Positions 51,638 through 64,000 of a stretch of DNA of 64,000 nt are shown piece by piece. Each line of letters starts with the position of its first letter. The stretch's first letter is position 1. Source of the DNA: Isoperla grammatica. Taxonomy: Eukaryota; Arthropoda; Insecta; Plecoptera; Perlodidae. The translations under genes and the position numbers were made by a program. A model generated the notes under the pieces. The model saw only the letters and a list, made by a program, of their open reading frames with translations, made no database searches and had not been told where the DNA came from. The DNA is taken from assembly GCA_945910005.1 (NCBI GenBank), contig CAMDTW010000465.1:1-64000 (forward strand), in the 5' to 3' direction.

Positions 51638-54600
51638 GAAACCCTTAGGAATCCCGGCCGTATGCAAGATTCCTCTTTAAACTGGAAGTTTGTGGTAGAT
51701 AGACTGAAATCAGCCAATTTCTATTTTTTATGCATATTTTAACCAAAAACGACGAAAAAACTCAATTTATGCATTTTCATTACACTCTTGAAGAATGCAA
51801 CATATAATTCTTATTTTTTGACGGAGGGTGTAACTTCTATAGAAGTTATCGAAATGTGACGAAATGGACAAACTGTGCTTATTGGAGCCTGAAACGCTCT
51901 AAAACAACGATTTGTCATCTTTGGTTGAAACCCTTAGGAATCCCAGCCGTATGCAAGATTCCTCTTAAAACTGGAAGTTTGTGGTAGATAGACTGAAATC
52001 AGCCAATTTCTATATTTTATGCATATTTTAACCAAAAACGACGAAAAAACTCAATTTATGCATTTTCATTATACTCTTGAAGAATGCAGCCTATAATTCT
52101 TATTTTTCAACGGAGGGTGTAACTTCTATAGAAGTTATCGAAATGTGACGAAATGGACAAATGGAGCTTATTGGAGCCTGAAACGCTCTAAAACAACGAT
52201 TTGTCATCTTTGGTTGAAACCCTTAGGAATCCCAGCCGTATGCAAGATTCCTCTTAAAACTGGAAGTTTGTGGTAGATAGACTGAAATCAGCCAATTTCT
52301 ATTTTTTATGCATATTTTAACCAAAAACGACGCAAAAACGCAATTTATGCATTTTCATTATACTCTTGAAGAATGCAGCCTATAATTCTTATTTTTCAAC
52401 GGAAGGTGTAACTTCTATAGAAGTAATCGAAATGTGACGAAATGGACAAATTGTGCTTATTGGAGCCTGAAACGCTCTAAAACAACGATTTGTCAACTTT
52501 GGTTGAAACACTTAGGAATCCCAGCTGTATGCAAGATTCCTCTTAAAACTCGAAGTTTGTGGTAGATAGACTGAAATCAGCCAATTTCTATATTTTATCC
52601 ATATTTTAACCAAAAACGACCAAAAAACTCAATTTATGCATTTTCATAATACTCTTGAAAAATGCAAAATATAATTCTTATTTTTCAACGGAGAGTGTAA
52701 CTTCTATAGAAGTTATTGAAATGTGACGAAATGGACAAATTGTGCTTATTGGAGCCTGAAACGCTCTAAAACAACGATTTGTCAACTTTGGTTGAAACCC
52801 TTAGGAATCCCAGCCGTATGCAAGATTCGTCTTAAAACTGGAAGTTTGTGGTAGATAGACTAAAATCAGCTAATTTCTATATTTTATGCATATTTAAACC
52901 AAAAACGCAAAAAAACTCAATTTATGCATTTTCATAATACTCTTTCAGAATGCATACTAACATTATTATTTTTCAACGGTTGGTGTAACTTCTAAAGTAG
53001 TTATCGAAAGGTGACGAAATGGAGAAATTGTGCTTATTGGAGCCTGAAACGCTCTAAAACAACGATTTGTCAACTTTGGTTGAAACCCTTAGGAATCCCA
53101 GCCATATGCAAGATTCCTCTTAAAACTGGAAGTTTGTGGTAGATAGACTGAAATCAGCCAATTTCTATTTTTTATGCATATTTCAACCAAAAACGACAAA
53201 AAAAACTCAATTTATGCATTTTCATTATACTCTTGAAGAATGCAACCTATAATTCTTATTTTTCGACGGAGGGTGTAACTTCTATAGAAGTTATCGAAAT
53301 GTGACGAAATGGACAAATTGTGCTTATTGGAGCCTGAAACGCTCTAAAACAACGATTTGTGCAATTTGGTTGAAACCCTTTGGAATCCCAGCCGTATGCA
53401 AGATTCCTCTTAAAACTAAAAGTTTGTGGTAGATAGACTAAAATCAGCCAATTTCTATATTTTATGCATATTTACACCAAAAACGACGAAAAAACTCAAT
53501 TTATGCATTTTCATTATACTCTTGAAGAATGCAGACTATAATTCTTATTTTTCAACGGAGGGTGTAACTTCTATAGAAGTTATCGAAATGTGACGAAATG
53601 GACAAATTGTGCTTATTGGAGCCTGAAACGCTCTGAAACAACGATTTGTCAACTTTGGTTGAAACACTTAGGAATCCCGGCCGTATGCAAGATTTCTCTT
53701 AAAACTGGAAGTTTGTGGTTGATAGACTGAAATCAGCCAATTTCTATTTTTTATGCATATTTTAACCAAAAACGACGAAAAAACTCAATTTATGCATTTT
53801 CATTATACTCTTGAAGAATGCAACCTATAATTCTTATTTTTCGACGGAGGGTGTAACTTCTATAAAAGTTATCGAAATGTGACGAAATGGACAAATTGTG
53901 CTTATTGGAGCCTGAAACGCTCTAAAACAACGATTTGTCAACTTTGGCTGAAACCCTTAGGAATCCCGGCCGTATGCAAGATTCCTCTTAAAACTGGAAG
54001 TTTGTGGTAGATACACTGAAATCAGCCAATTTCTATTTTTTATGCATATTTTAACCAAAAACGACGAAAAACCTCAATTTATGCATTTTCATTATACTCT
54101 TGAAGAATGCAACCTATAATTCTTATTTTTCGACGGAGGGTGTAACTTCTATAGAAGTTATCGAAATGTGACGAAATAGACAAATTGTGCTTATTGGAGC
54201 CTGAAACGCTCTAAAACAACGATTTGTGCAATTTGGTTGAAACCCTTAGGAATCCCAGCCGTATGCAAGAGTCCTCTTAAAACTGGAAGTTTGTGGTAGA
54301 TAGACTAAAATCAGCCAATTTCTATATTTTATGCATATTTTAACCAAAAACGACGAAAAAACTCAATTTATGCATTTTCATTATACTCTTGAAGAATGCA
54401 GCCTATAATTCTTATTTTCCAACGGAGGGTGTAACTTCTATAGAAGTTATCGAAATGTGACGAAATGAACAATTTGTGCTTATTGGAGCCTGAAACGCTT
54501 TAAAGCAACGATTTGTCAACTTTGGTTGAAACCCTTAGGAATCCCGGCCGTATGCAAGATTCCTCTTAAAACTGGAAGTTTGTGGTAGATAGACTAAAAT

Positions 54601-57600
54601 CAGCCAATTTCTATATTTTATGCATATTTTAACCAAAAACGACGAAAAAACTCAATTTATGCATTTTCATTATACTCTTGAAGAATGCAACCTATAATTC
54701 TTATATTTTGACGGAGGGTGTAACTTCTATAGAAGTTATCGAAATGTGACGAAATGGACAAATTGTGCTTATTGGAGCCTGAAACGCTCTAAAACAACGA
54801 TTTGTGCAATTTGGTTGAAACCCTTAGGAATCCCAGCCGTATGCAAGATTCCTCTTAAAACTGGAAGTTTGTGGTAGATAGACTAAAATCAGCCAATTTC
54901 TATATTTTATGCATATTTTAACCAAAAACGACGAAAAAACTCAATTTATGCATTTTCATTATACTCTTGAAGAATGCAGCCTATAATTCTTATTTTTTAA
55001 CGGAGGGTGTAACTTCTATAGAAGTTATCGAAATGTGACGAAATGGACAAATTGTGCTTATTGGAGCCTAAAACGCTCTAAAACAACGATTTGTCAACTT
55101 TGGTTGAAACCCTTAGGAATCCCGGCCGTATGCAAGATTCCTCTTAAAACTGGAAGTTTGTGGTAGATAGACTGAAATCAGCCAATTTCTATTTTTTATG
55201 CATATTTTAACCAAAAACGACGAAAAAACTCAATTTATGCATTTTCATTATACTCTTGAAGAATGCAACCTATAATTCTTATTTTTCGACGGAGGGTGTA
55301 ACTTCTATAGAAGTTATCGAAATGTGACGAAATGGACAAATTGTGCTTATTGGAGCCTGAAACGCTCTAAAACAACGATTTGTGCAATTTGGTTGAAACC
55401 CTTAGGAATCCCAGCCGTATGCAAGATTCCTCTTAAAACTGGAAGTTTGTGGTAGATAGACTAAAATCAGCCAATTTCTAAATTTTATGCATATTTTAAC
55501 CAAAAACGACGAAAAAACTCAATTTATGCATTTTCATTATACTCTTGAAGAATGCAGCCTATAATTCTTATTTTTCAACGGAGGGTGTAACTTCTATAGA
55601 AGTTATCGAAATGTGACGAAATGGACAATTTGTGCTTATTGGAGCCTGAAACGCTCTAAAACAACGATTTGTCAACTTTGGTTGAAACCCTTAGGAATCC
55701 CGGCCGTATGCAAGATTCCTCTTAAAACTGGAAGTTTGTGGTAGATAGACTAAAATCAGCCAATTTCTATATTTTATGCATATTTTAACCAAAAACGACT
55801 AAAAAACTCAATTTATGCATTTTCATATAACTCTTTCAGAATGCACACTAACATTATTATTTTTCAACGGTTGGTGTAACTTCTAAAGTAGTTATCAAAA
55901 TGTGACGAAATGGACAAATTGTGCTTATTGGAGCCTGAAACGCTCTAAAACAACGATTTGTCAACTTTGGTTGAAACCCTTAGGAATCCCGGCCGTATGC
56001 AAGATTCCTCTTAAAACTGGAAGTTTGTGGTAGATAGACTGAAATCAGCCAATTTCTATTTTTTATGCATATTTTAACCAAAAACGACGAAAAAACTCAA
56101 TTTATGCATTTTCATTATACTCTTGAAGAATGCAACCTATAATTCTTATTTTTCGACGGAGGGTGTAACTTCTATAGAAGTTATCGAAATGTGACGAAAT
56201 GGACAAATTGTGCTTATTGGAGCCTGAAACGCTCTAAAACAACGATTTGTGCAATTTGGTTGAAACCCTTAGGAATCCCAGCCGTATGCAAGATTCGTCT
56301 TAAAACTGGAAGTTTGTGGTAGATAGACTAAAATCAGCCAATTTCAATATTTTATGCATATTTTAACCAAAAACGACGAAAAAACTCAATTTATGCATTT
56401 TCATTATACTCTTGAAGAATGCAGCCTATAATTCTTATTTTTCAAAGGAGGGTGTAACTTCTATAGAAGTTATCGAAATGTGACACAATGGACAAATTGT
56501 GCTTATTGGAGCCTGAAACGCTCTAAAACAACGATTTGTCAACTTTGGTTGAAACCCTTAGGAATCCCGGCCGTATGCAAGATTTCTCTTAAAACTGGAA
56601 GTTTGTGGTAGATAGACTGAAATCAGCCAATTTCTATTTTTTATGCATATTTTAACCAAAAACGACGATAAACTCAATTTATGCATTTTCATTATACTCT
56701 TGAAGAACGCAACCTATAATTCTTATTTTTCGACGGAGGGTGTAACTTCTATAGAAGTTATCGAAATGTGACGAAATGGACAAATTGTGCTTATTGGAGC
56801 CTGAAAAACTCTAAAACAACGATTTGTCAACTTTGGTTGAAACCCTTAGGAATCCCGGCCGTATGCAAGATTCCTCTTAAAACTGGAAGTTTGTGGTAGA
56901 TAGACTGAAATCAGCCAATTTCTATTTTTTATGCATATTTTAACCAAAAACGACGAAAAAACTCAATTTATGCATTTTCATTATACTCTTGAAGAATGCA
57001 ACCTATAATTCTTATTTTTCGACGGAGGGTGTAACTTCTATAGAAGTTATCGAAATGTGACGAAATGGACAAATTGTGCTTATTGGAGCCTGAAACGCTC
57101 TAAAACAACGATTTGTGCAATTTGGTTGAAACCCTTAGGAATCCCAGCCGTATGCAAGATTCCTCTTAAAACTGGAAGTTTGTGGTACATAGACTAAAAT
57201 CAGCCAATTTCTATATTTTATGCATATTTTTACCAAAAACGACGAAAAAACTCAATTTATGCATTTTCATTATACTCTTGAAGAATGCAGCCTATAATTC
57301 TTATTTTTCAACGAAGGGTGTAACTTCTATAGAAGTTATCGAAATGTGACGAAATGGACAAATTGTGCTTATTGGAGCCTAAAACGCTCTAAAACAACGA
57401 TTTGTCAACTTTGGTTTAAAACCCTTAGGAATCACGGCCGTATGCAAGATTACTCTTAAAACTGGAAGTTTGTGGTAGATAGACAGACATCAGCCAATTT
57501 CTATTTTTTATGCATATTTTAACCAAAAACGACGAAAAAACTCAATTTATGCATTTTCATTATACTCTTGAAGAACGCAACCTATAATTCTTATTTTTCG

Positions 57601-60600
57601 ACGGAGGGTGTAACTTCTATAGAAGTTATCGAAATGTGACGAAATGGACAAATGGAGCTTATTGGAGCCTGAAACGCTCTAAAACAACGATTTGTCAACT
57701 TTGGTTGAAACCCTTAGGAATCCCAGCCGTATGCAAGATTCCTCTTAAAACTGGAAGTTTGTGGTAGATAGACTGAAATCATCCAATTTCTATTTTTTAT
57801 GCATATTTTAACCAAAAACGACGAAAAAACGCAATTTATGCATTTTCATTATACTCTTGAAGAATGCAGCATATAATTCTTATTTTTCAACCTAGGGTGT
57901 AACTTCTATAGAAGTAATCGAAATGTGACGAAATGGACAAATTGTGCTTATTGGAGCCTGAAACGCTCTAAAACAACGATTTGTCAACTTTGGTTGAAAC
58001 ACTTAGGAATCCCAGCAGTATGCAAGATTCCTCTTAAAACTCGAAGTTTGTGGTAGATAGACTGAAATCAGCCAATTTCTATATTTTATCCATATTTTAA
58101 CCAAAAACTACCAAAAAACTCAATTTATGCATTTTCAAAATACTCTAAAGAATGCAAAATATAATTCTTATTTTTCAACGGTTGGTGTAACTTCTAAAGT
58201 AGTTATCGAAAGGTGACGAAATGGACAAATTGTGCTTATTGGAGCCTGAAACGCTCTAAAACAACGATTTGTCAACTTTGGTTGAAACCCTTAGGAATCC
58301 CGGCCGTATGCAAGATTCCTCTTAAAACTGGAAGTTTGTGGTAGATACACTGAAATCAGCCAATTTCTATTTATTATGCATATTTTAACCAAAAACGACG
58401 AAAAAACTCAATTTATGCATTTTCATTATACTCTTGAAGAATGCAACCTATAATTCTTATTTTTCGACGGAGGGTGTAACTTCTATAGAAGTTATCGAAA
58501 TGTGACGAAATAGACAAATTGGGCTTATTGGAGCCTGAAACGCTCTAAAACAACGATTTGTGCAATTAGGTTGAAACCCTTAGGACTCCCAGCCGTATTT
58601 AAGAGTCCTCTTAAAACTGGAAGTTTGTGGTAGATAGACTAAAATCAGCCAATTTCTATATTTTATGCATATTTTAACCAAAAACGACGAAAAAACTCAA
58701 TTTATGCATTTTCATTATACTCTTGAAGAATGCAGCCTATAATTCTTATTTTCCAACGGAGGGTGTAACTTCTATAGAAGTTATCGAAATGTGACGAAAT
58801 GGACAATTTGTGCTTATTGGAGCCTGAAACGCTCTAAAACAACGATTTGTCAACTTTGGTTGAAACCCTTAGGAATCCCGGCCGTATGCAAGATTCCTCT
58901 TTAAACTGGAAGTTTGTGGTAGATAGACTGAAATCAGCCAATTTCTATTTTTTATGCATATTTTAACCAAAAACGACGAAAAAACTCAATTTATGCATTT
59001 TCATTATACTCTTGAAGAATGCAACCTATAATTCTTATTTTTTGACGGAGGGTGTAACTTCTATAGAAGTTATCGAAATTTGACGAAATGGACAATTTGT
59101 GCTTATTGGAGCCTGAAACGCTCTAAAACAACGATTTGTGCAATTTGGTTGAAACCCTTAGGAATCCCAGCAGTATGCAAGATTCCTCTTAGAACTGGAA
59201 GTTTGTGGTAGATAGACTAAAATCAGCCTTTTTCTTTGTTTTATGCATATTTAAACCAAAAATGACGAAAAAACTCAATTTATGCAATTTCATTATACTG
59301 TTGAAGAATGCAACCTATAATTCTTATATTTTGACGGAGGGTGTAACTTCTATAGAAGTTATCGAAATGTGACGAAATGTACAAATTGTGCTTATTGGAG
59401 CCTGAAACGCTCTAAAACAACGATTTGTGCAATTTGGTTGAAACCCTTAGGAATCCCAGCCGTATGCAAGATTCCTCTTAAAACTGGAAGTTTGTGGTAG
59501 ATAGACTAAAATCAGCCAATTTCTATATTTTATGCATATTTTAACCAAAAACGACGAAAAAACTCAATTTATGCATTTTCATTATACTCTTGAAGAATGC
59601 AACCTATAATTCTTATATTTTGACGGAGGGTGTAACTTCTATAGAAGTTATCGAAATGTGACGAAATGGACAATTTGTGCTTATTGGAGCCTGAAACGCT
59701 CTAAAACAACGATTTGTCAACTTTGGTTGAAACCCTTAGGAATCCCGGCCGTATGCAAGATTCCTCTTTAAACTGGAAGTTTGTGGTAGATAGACTAAAA
59801 TCAGCCAATTTCTATATTTTATGCATATTTTAACCAAAAACGACCAAAAAACTCAATTTATGCATTTTCATAATACTCTTTCAGAATGCACACTAACATT
59901 ATTATTTTTCAACGGTTGGTGTAACTTCTAAAGTAGTTATCGAAATGTGACGAAATGGACAAATTGTGCTTATTGGAGCCTGAAACGCTCTAAAACAACG
60001 ATTTGTCAACTTTGGTTGAAACCCTTAGGACTCCCAGCCGTATGCAAGATTCCTCTTAAAACTGGAAGTTTGTGGTAGATAGACTGAAATCAGCCAATTT
60101 CTATATTTTATGCATATTTTAACCAAAAACGTTGAAAAAACTCAATTTATGCATTTTCATTATACTCTTGAAGAATGCAGCCTATTATTCTTATTTTTCA
60201 ACGGAGGGTGTTACTTCTATAGAAGTTATCGAAATGTGACGAAATGGACAAATTGTGCTTATTGGAGCCTGAAACGCTCTAAAACAACGATTTGTCAACT
60301 TTGGTTGAAACCCTTAGGAATCCCGGCCGTATGCAAGATTCCTCTTAAAACTGGAAGTTTGTGGTAGATAGACTGAAATCAGCCAATTTCTATTTTTTAT
60401 GCATATTTTAACCAAAAACGACGAAAAAACTCAATTTATGCATTTTCATTATACTCTTGAAGAATGCAACCTATAATTCTTATTTTTCGACGGAGGGTGT
60501 AACTTCTATAGAAGTTATCGAAATGTGACGAAATGGACAAATTGTGCTTATTGGAGCCTGAAACGGTCTAAAACAACGATTTGTGCAATTTGGTTGAAAC

Positions 60601-63600
60601 CCTTAGGAATCCCAGCCGTATGCAAGATTCCTCTTAAAACTGGAAGTTTGTGGTAGATAGACTAAAATCAGCCAATTTCTATATTTTATGCATATTTTAA
60701 CCAAAAACGACGAAAAAACTCAATTTATGCATTTTCATTATACTCTTGAAGAATGCAGCCTATAATTCTTATTTTTTAACGGAGGGTGTAACTTCTATAG
60801 AAGTTATCGAAATGTGACGAAATGGACAAATTGTGCTTATTGGAGCCTAAAACGCTCTAAAACAACGATTTGTCAACTTTGGTTGAAACCCTTAGGAATC
60901 CCGGCCGTATGCAAGATTCCTCTTAAAACTGGAAGTTTGTGGTAGATAGACTGAAATCAGCCAATTTCTATTTTTTATGCATGTTTTAACCAAAAACGAC
61001 GAAAAAACTCAATTTATGCATTTTCATTATACTCTTGAAGAATGCAACCTATAATTCTTATTTTTCGACGGAGGGTGTAACTTCTATAGAAGTTATCGAA
61101 ATGTGACGAAATGGACAAATTGTGCTTATTAGAGCCTGAAACGCTCTTAAACAACGATTTGTGCAATTTGGTTGAAACCCTTAGGAATCCCAGCCGTATG
61201 CAAGATTCCTCTTAAAACTGGAAGTTTGTGGTACATAGACTAAAATCAGCCAATTTCTATATTTTATGCATATTTTTACCAAACACGACGAAAAAACTCA
61301 ATTTATGCATTTTCATTATACTCTTGAAGAATGCAGCCTATAATTCTTATTTTTCAACGGAGGGTGTAACTTCTATAGAAGTTATCGAAATGTGACGAAA
61401 TGGACAAATTGTGCTTTTTGGAGCCTAAAACGCTCTAAAACAACGATTTGTCAACTTTGGTTGAAACCCTTAGGAATCACGGCCGTATGCAAGATTACTC
61501 TTAAAACTGGAAGTTTGTGGTAGATAGACAGACATCAGCCAATTTCTATTTTTTATGCATATTTTAACCAAAAACGACGAAAAAACTCAATTTATGCATT
61601 TTCATTATACTCTTGAAGAATGCAACCTATAATTCTTATTTTTCGACGGAGGGTGTAACTTCTATAGAAGTTATCGAAATGTGACGAAATGGACAAATTG
61701 TGCTTATTGGAGCCTGAAACGCTCTAAAACAACGATTTGTGCAATTTGGTTGAAACCCTTAGGAATCCCAGCCGTATGCAAGATTCCTCTTAAAACTGGA
61801 AGTTTGTGGTAGATAGACTAAAATCAGCCAATTTCTATATTTTATGCATATTTTAACCAAAAACGACAAAAAAACGCAAATTATGCATTTTCATTATACT
61901 CTTGAAGAATGCAGCCTATAATTCTTATTTTTCAACGGAGGGTGTAACTTCTATAGAAGTTATCGAAATGTGACGAAATGGACAATTTGTGCTTATTGGA
62001 GCCTGAAACGCTCTAAAACAACGATTTGTCAACTTTGGTTGAAACCCTTAGGAATCCCGGCCGTATGCAAGATTCCTCTTTAAACTGGAAGTTTGTGGTA
62101 GATAGACTAAAATCAGCCAATTTCTAAATTTTATGCATATTTTAACCAAAAACGACGAAAAAACTCAATTTATGCATTTTCATAATACTCTTTCAGAATG
62201 CACACTAACATTATTATTTTTCAACGGTTGGTGTAACTTCTAAAGTAGTTATCGAAATGTGACGAAATGGACAAATTGTGCTTATTGGAGCCTGAAACGC
62301 TCTAAAACAACGATTTGTCAACTTTGGTGGAAACCCTTAGGAATCCCAGCCGTATGCAAGATTCCTCTTAAAACTGGAAGTTTGTGGTAGATAGACTGAA
62401 ATCAGCCAATTTCTATATTTTATGCATATTTTAACCAAAAACGACGAAAAAACTCAATTTATGCATTTTCATTATACTCTTGAAGAATGCAGCCTATAAT
62501 TCTTATTTTTCAACGGAGGGTGTAACTTCTATAGAAGTTATCGAAATGTGACGAAAAGGACAAATGGAGCTTATTGGAGCCTGAAACGCTCTAAAACAAC
62601 GATTTGTCAACTTTGGTTGAAACCCTTAGGAATCCCAGCCGTATGCAAGATTCCTCTTAAAACTGGAAGTTTGTGGTAGATAGACTAAAATCAGCCAATT
62701 TCTATTTTTTATGCATATTTTAACCAAAAACGACGAAAAAACGCAATTTATGCATTTTCATTATACTCTTGAAGAATGCAGCCTATAATTCTTATTTTTC
62801 AACGGAGGGTGTAACTTCTATAGAAGTAATCGAAATGTGACGAAATGGACAAATTGTGCTTATTGGAGCCTGAAACGCTCTAAAACAACGATTTGTCAAC
62901 ATTGGTTGAAACACTTAGGAATCCCAGCTGTATGCAAGATTCCTCTTAAAACTCGAAGTTTGTGGTAGATAGACTGAAATCAGCCAATTTCTATATTTTA
63001 TCCATATTTTAATTAAAAACGACCAAAAAACTCAATTTATGCATTTTCATAATACTCTAAAGAATGCAAAATATAATTCTTATTTTTCAACGGTTGGTGT
63101 AACTTCTAAAGTAGTTATCGAAAGGTGACGAAATGGACAAATTGTGCTTATTGGAGCCTGAAACGCTCTAAAACAACGATTTGTCAACTTTGGTTGAAAC
63201 CCTTAGGAATCCCAGCCATATGCAAGATTCCTCTTAAAACTGTAAGTTTGTGGTAGATAGACTGAAATCAGCCAATTTCTATTTTTTATGCATATTTTGA
63301 CCAAAAACGACAAAAAAAACTCAATTTATGCATTTTCATTATACTCTTGAAGAATGCAACCTATAATTCTTATTTTTCGACGGAGGGTGTAACTTCTATA
63401 GAAGTTATCGAAATGTGACGAAATGGACAAATTGTGCTTATTGGAGCCTGAAACGCTCTAAAACAACGATTTGTGCAATTTGGTTGAAACCCTTAGGAAT
63501 CCCAGCCGTATGCAAGATTCGTCTTAAAACTGGAAGTTTGTGGTAGATAGACTAAAATCAGCCAATTTCAATATTTTATGCATATTTTAACCAAAAACGA

Positions 63601-64000
63601 CGAAAAAACTCAATTTATGCATTTTCATTATACTCTTGAAGAATGCAGCCTATAATTCTTATTTTTCAAAGGAGGGTGTAACTTCTATAGAAGTTATCGA
63701 AATGTGACACAATGGACAAATTGTGCTTATTGGAGCCTGAAACGCTCTAAAACAACGATTTGTCAACTTTGGTTGAAACCCTTAGGAATCCCGGCCGTAT
63801 GCAAGATTTCTCTTAAAACTGGAAGTTTGTGGTAGATAGACTGAAATCAGCCAATTTCTATTTTTTATGCATATTTTAACCAAAAACGACGATAAACTCA
63901 ATTTATGCATTTTCATTATACTCTTGAAGAACGCAACCTATAATTCTTATTTTTCGACGGAGGGTGTAACTTCTATAGAAGTTATCGAAATGTGACGAAA
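51638..64000 (+). repeat. Satellite block 11, about 43 monomers, right edge cut by window
   Basis: 12363 bp of satellite with no TTAGG array, the longest array-free run here. The order begins a', b, b, d, c', a, b, a, a, b', then mixed a, b and c monomers. Long-range internal copies are visible: AGACAGACATCAGCC at 57481 and 61526 (offset 4045, about 14 monomers), the shortened CTCTAAAGAATGC unit at 58139 and 63051 (offset about 4912, 17 monomers), and GACGATAAACTC near 56663 and 63888 (offset about 7225, 25 monomers). A b'-a' junction near 58745-59040 has an intact CAACTTT site. No gene is supported. Confidence 0.93.

Noticed and set aside
1..64000. CRISPR array or bacterial repeat locus
   Set aside because: Repeats are contiguous 289-bp monomers without unique spacers, and the telomeric motif is eukaryotic.

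Overview
This 64-kb window is tandem repeat from end to end. I could support no protein-coding gene, RNA gene, transposon or CRISPR array. Two repeats make up the sequence. The first is an AT-rich satellite with a monomer of about 289 bp, roughly 210 copies, all head-to-tail on the + strand. The second is ten arrays of the pentanucleotide TTAGG (182 to 577 bp each, about 3.4 kb in total) embedded in the satellite. TTAGG is the ancestral arthropod telomere motif, so the source is most likely an insect or another arthropod. I do not recognise the satellite and cannot name the species. The location could be subtelomeric, pericentromeric or a heterochromatic block; both window edges lie inside the satellite, so the array continues on each side.

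Layout: satellite blocks lie at 1-2661, 2933-10148, 10385-12098, 12676-15843, 16101-22448, 22741-29955, 30208-31921, 32419-38758, 39076-47442, 48005-51455 and 51638-64000. TTAGG arrays lie at 2662-2932, 10149-10384, 12099-12675, 15844-16100, 22449-22740, 29956-30207, 31922-32418, 38759-39075, 47443-48004 and 51456-51637. All ten arrays have the G-rich strand on +, and all sit at the same nucleotide of the monomer. They start after GATTTG(T), end in GGTT before GAAACCC, and replace the seven bases CAACTTT of the intact monomer. Internal blocks are therefore close to whole numbers of monomers (about 25, 6, 11, 22, 25, 6, 22, 29 and 12).

Monomers fall into recognisable subtypes, named here from the segment after the second ATGCAT. 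Type a has CAACCTATAATTC and TTTCGACGG. Type b has CAGCCTATAATTC and TTTCAACGG; b' has TTTCCAACGG. Type c has CACACTAACATT and CGGTTGGTG; c' has CATACTAAC. Type d has CAAAATATAATTC and CGGAGAGTG. Type a' has TTTTTTGACGG. They are arranged in higher-order repeats. The clearest is a ten-monomer module, c-b-b-c'-a-b-a-a-b'-c, that ends in a TTAGG array. A segment of at least 11 kb (2662 to about 13850) recurs 19.8 kb downstream (22449 to about 33600), with one internal tract replaced by sequence matching a third location.

The main point of interest is the satellite/telomere-repeat composite. Short TTAGG arrays are locked to one base position and one orientation, carry diagnostic internal variants that trace their descent, and coexist with matching empty sites. 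This looks like one (or very few) telomere-repeat acquisition events into a satellite, spread by unequal exchange and conversion. Most monomers also carry an 18-bp perfect palindrome. Open frames in the window (longest about 92 codons) are by-products of the repeat and are not annotated as genes.
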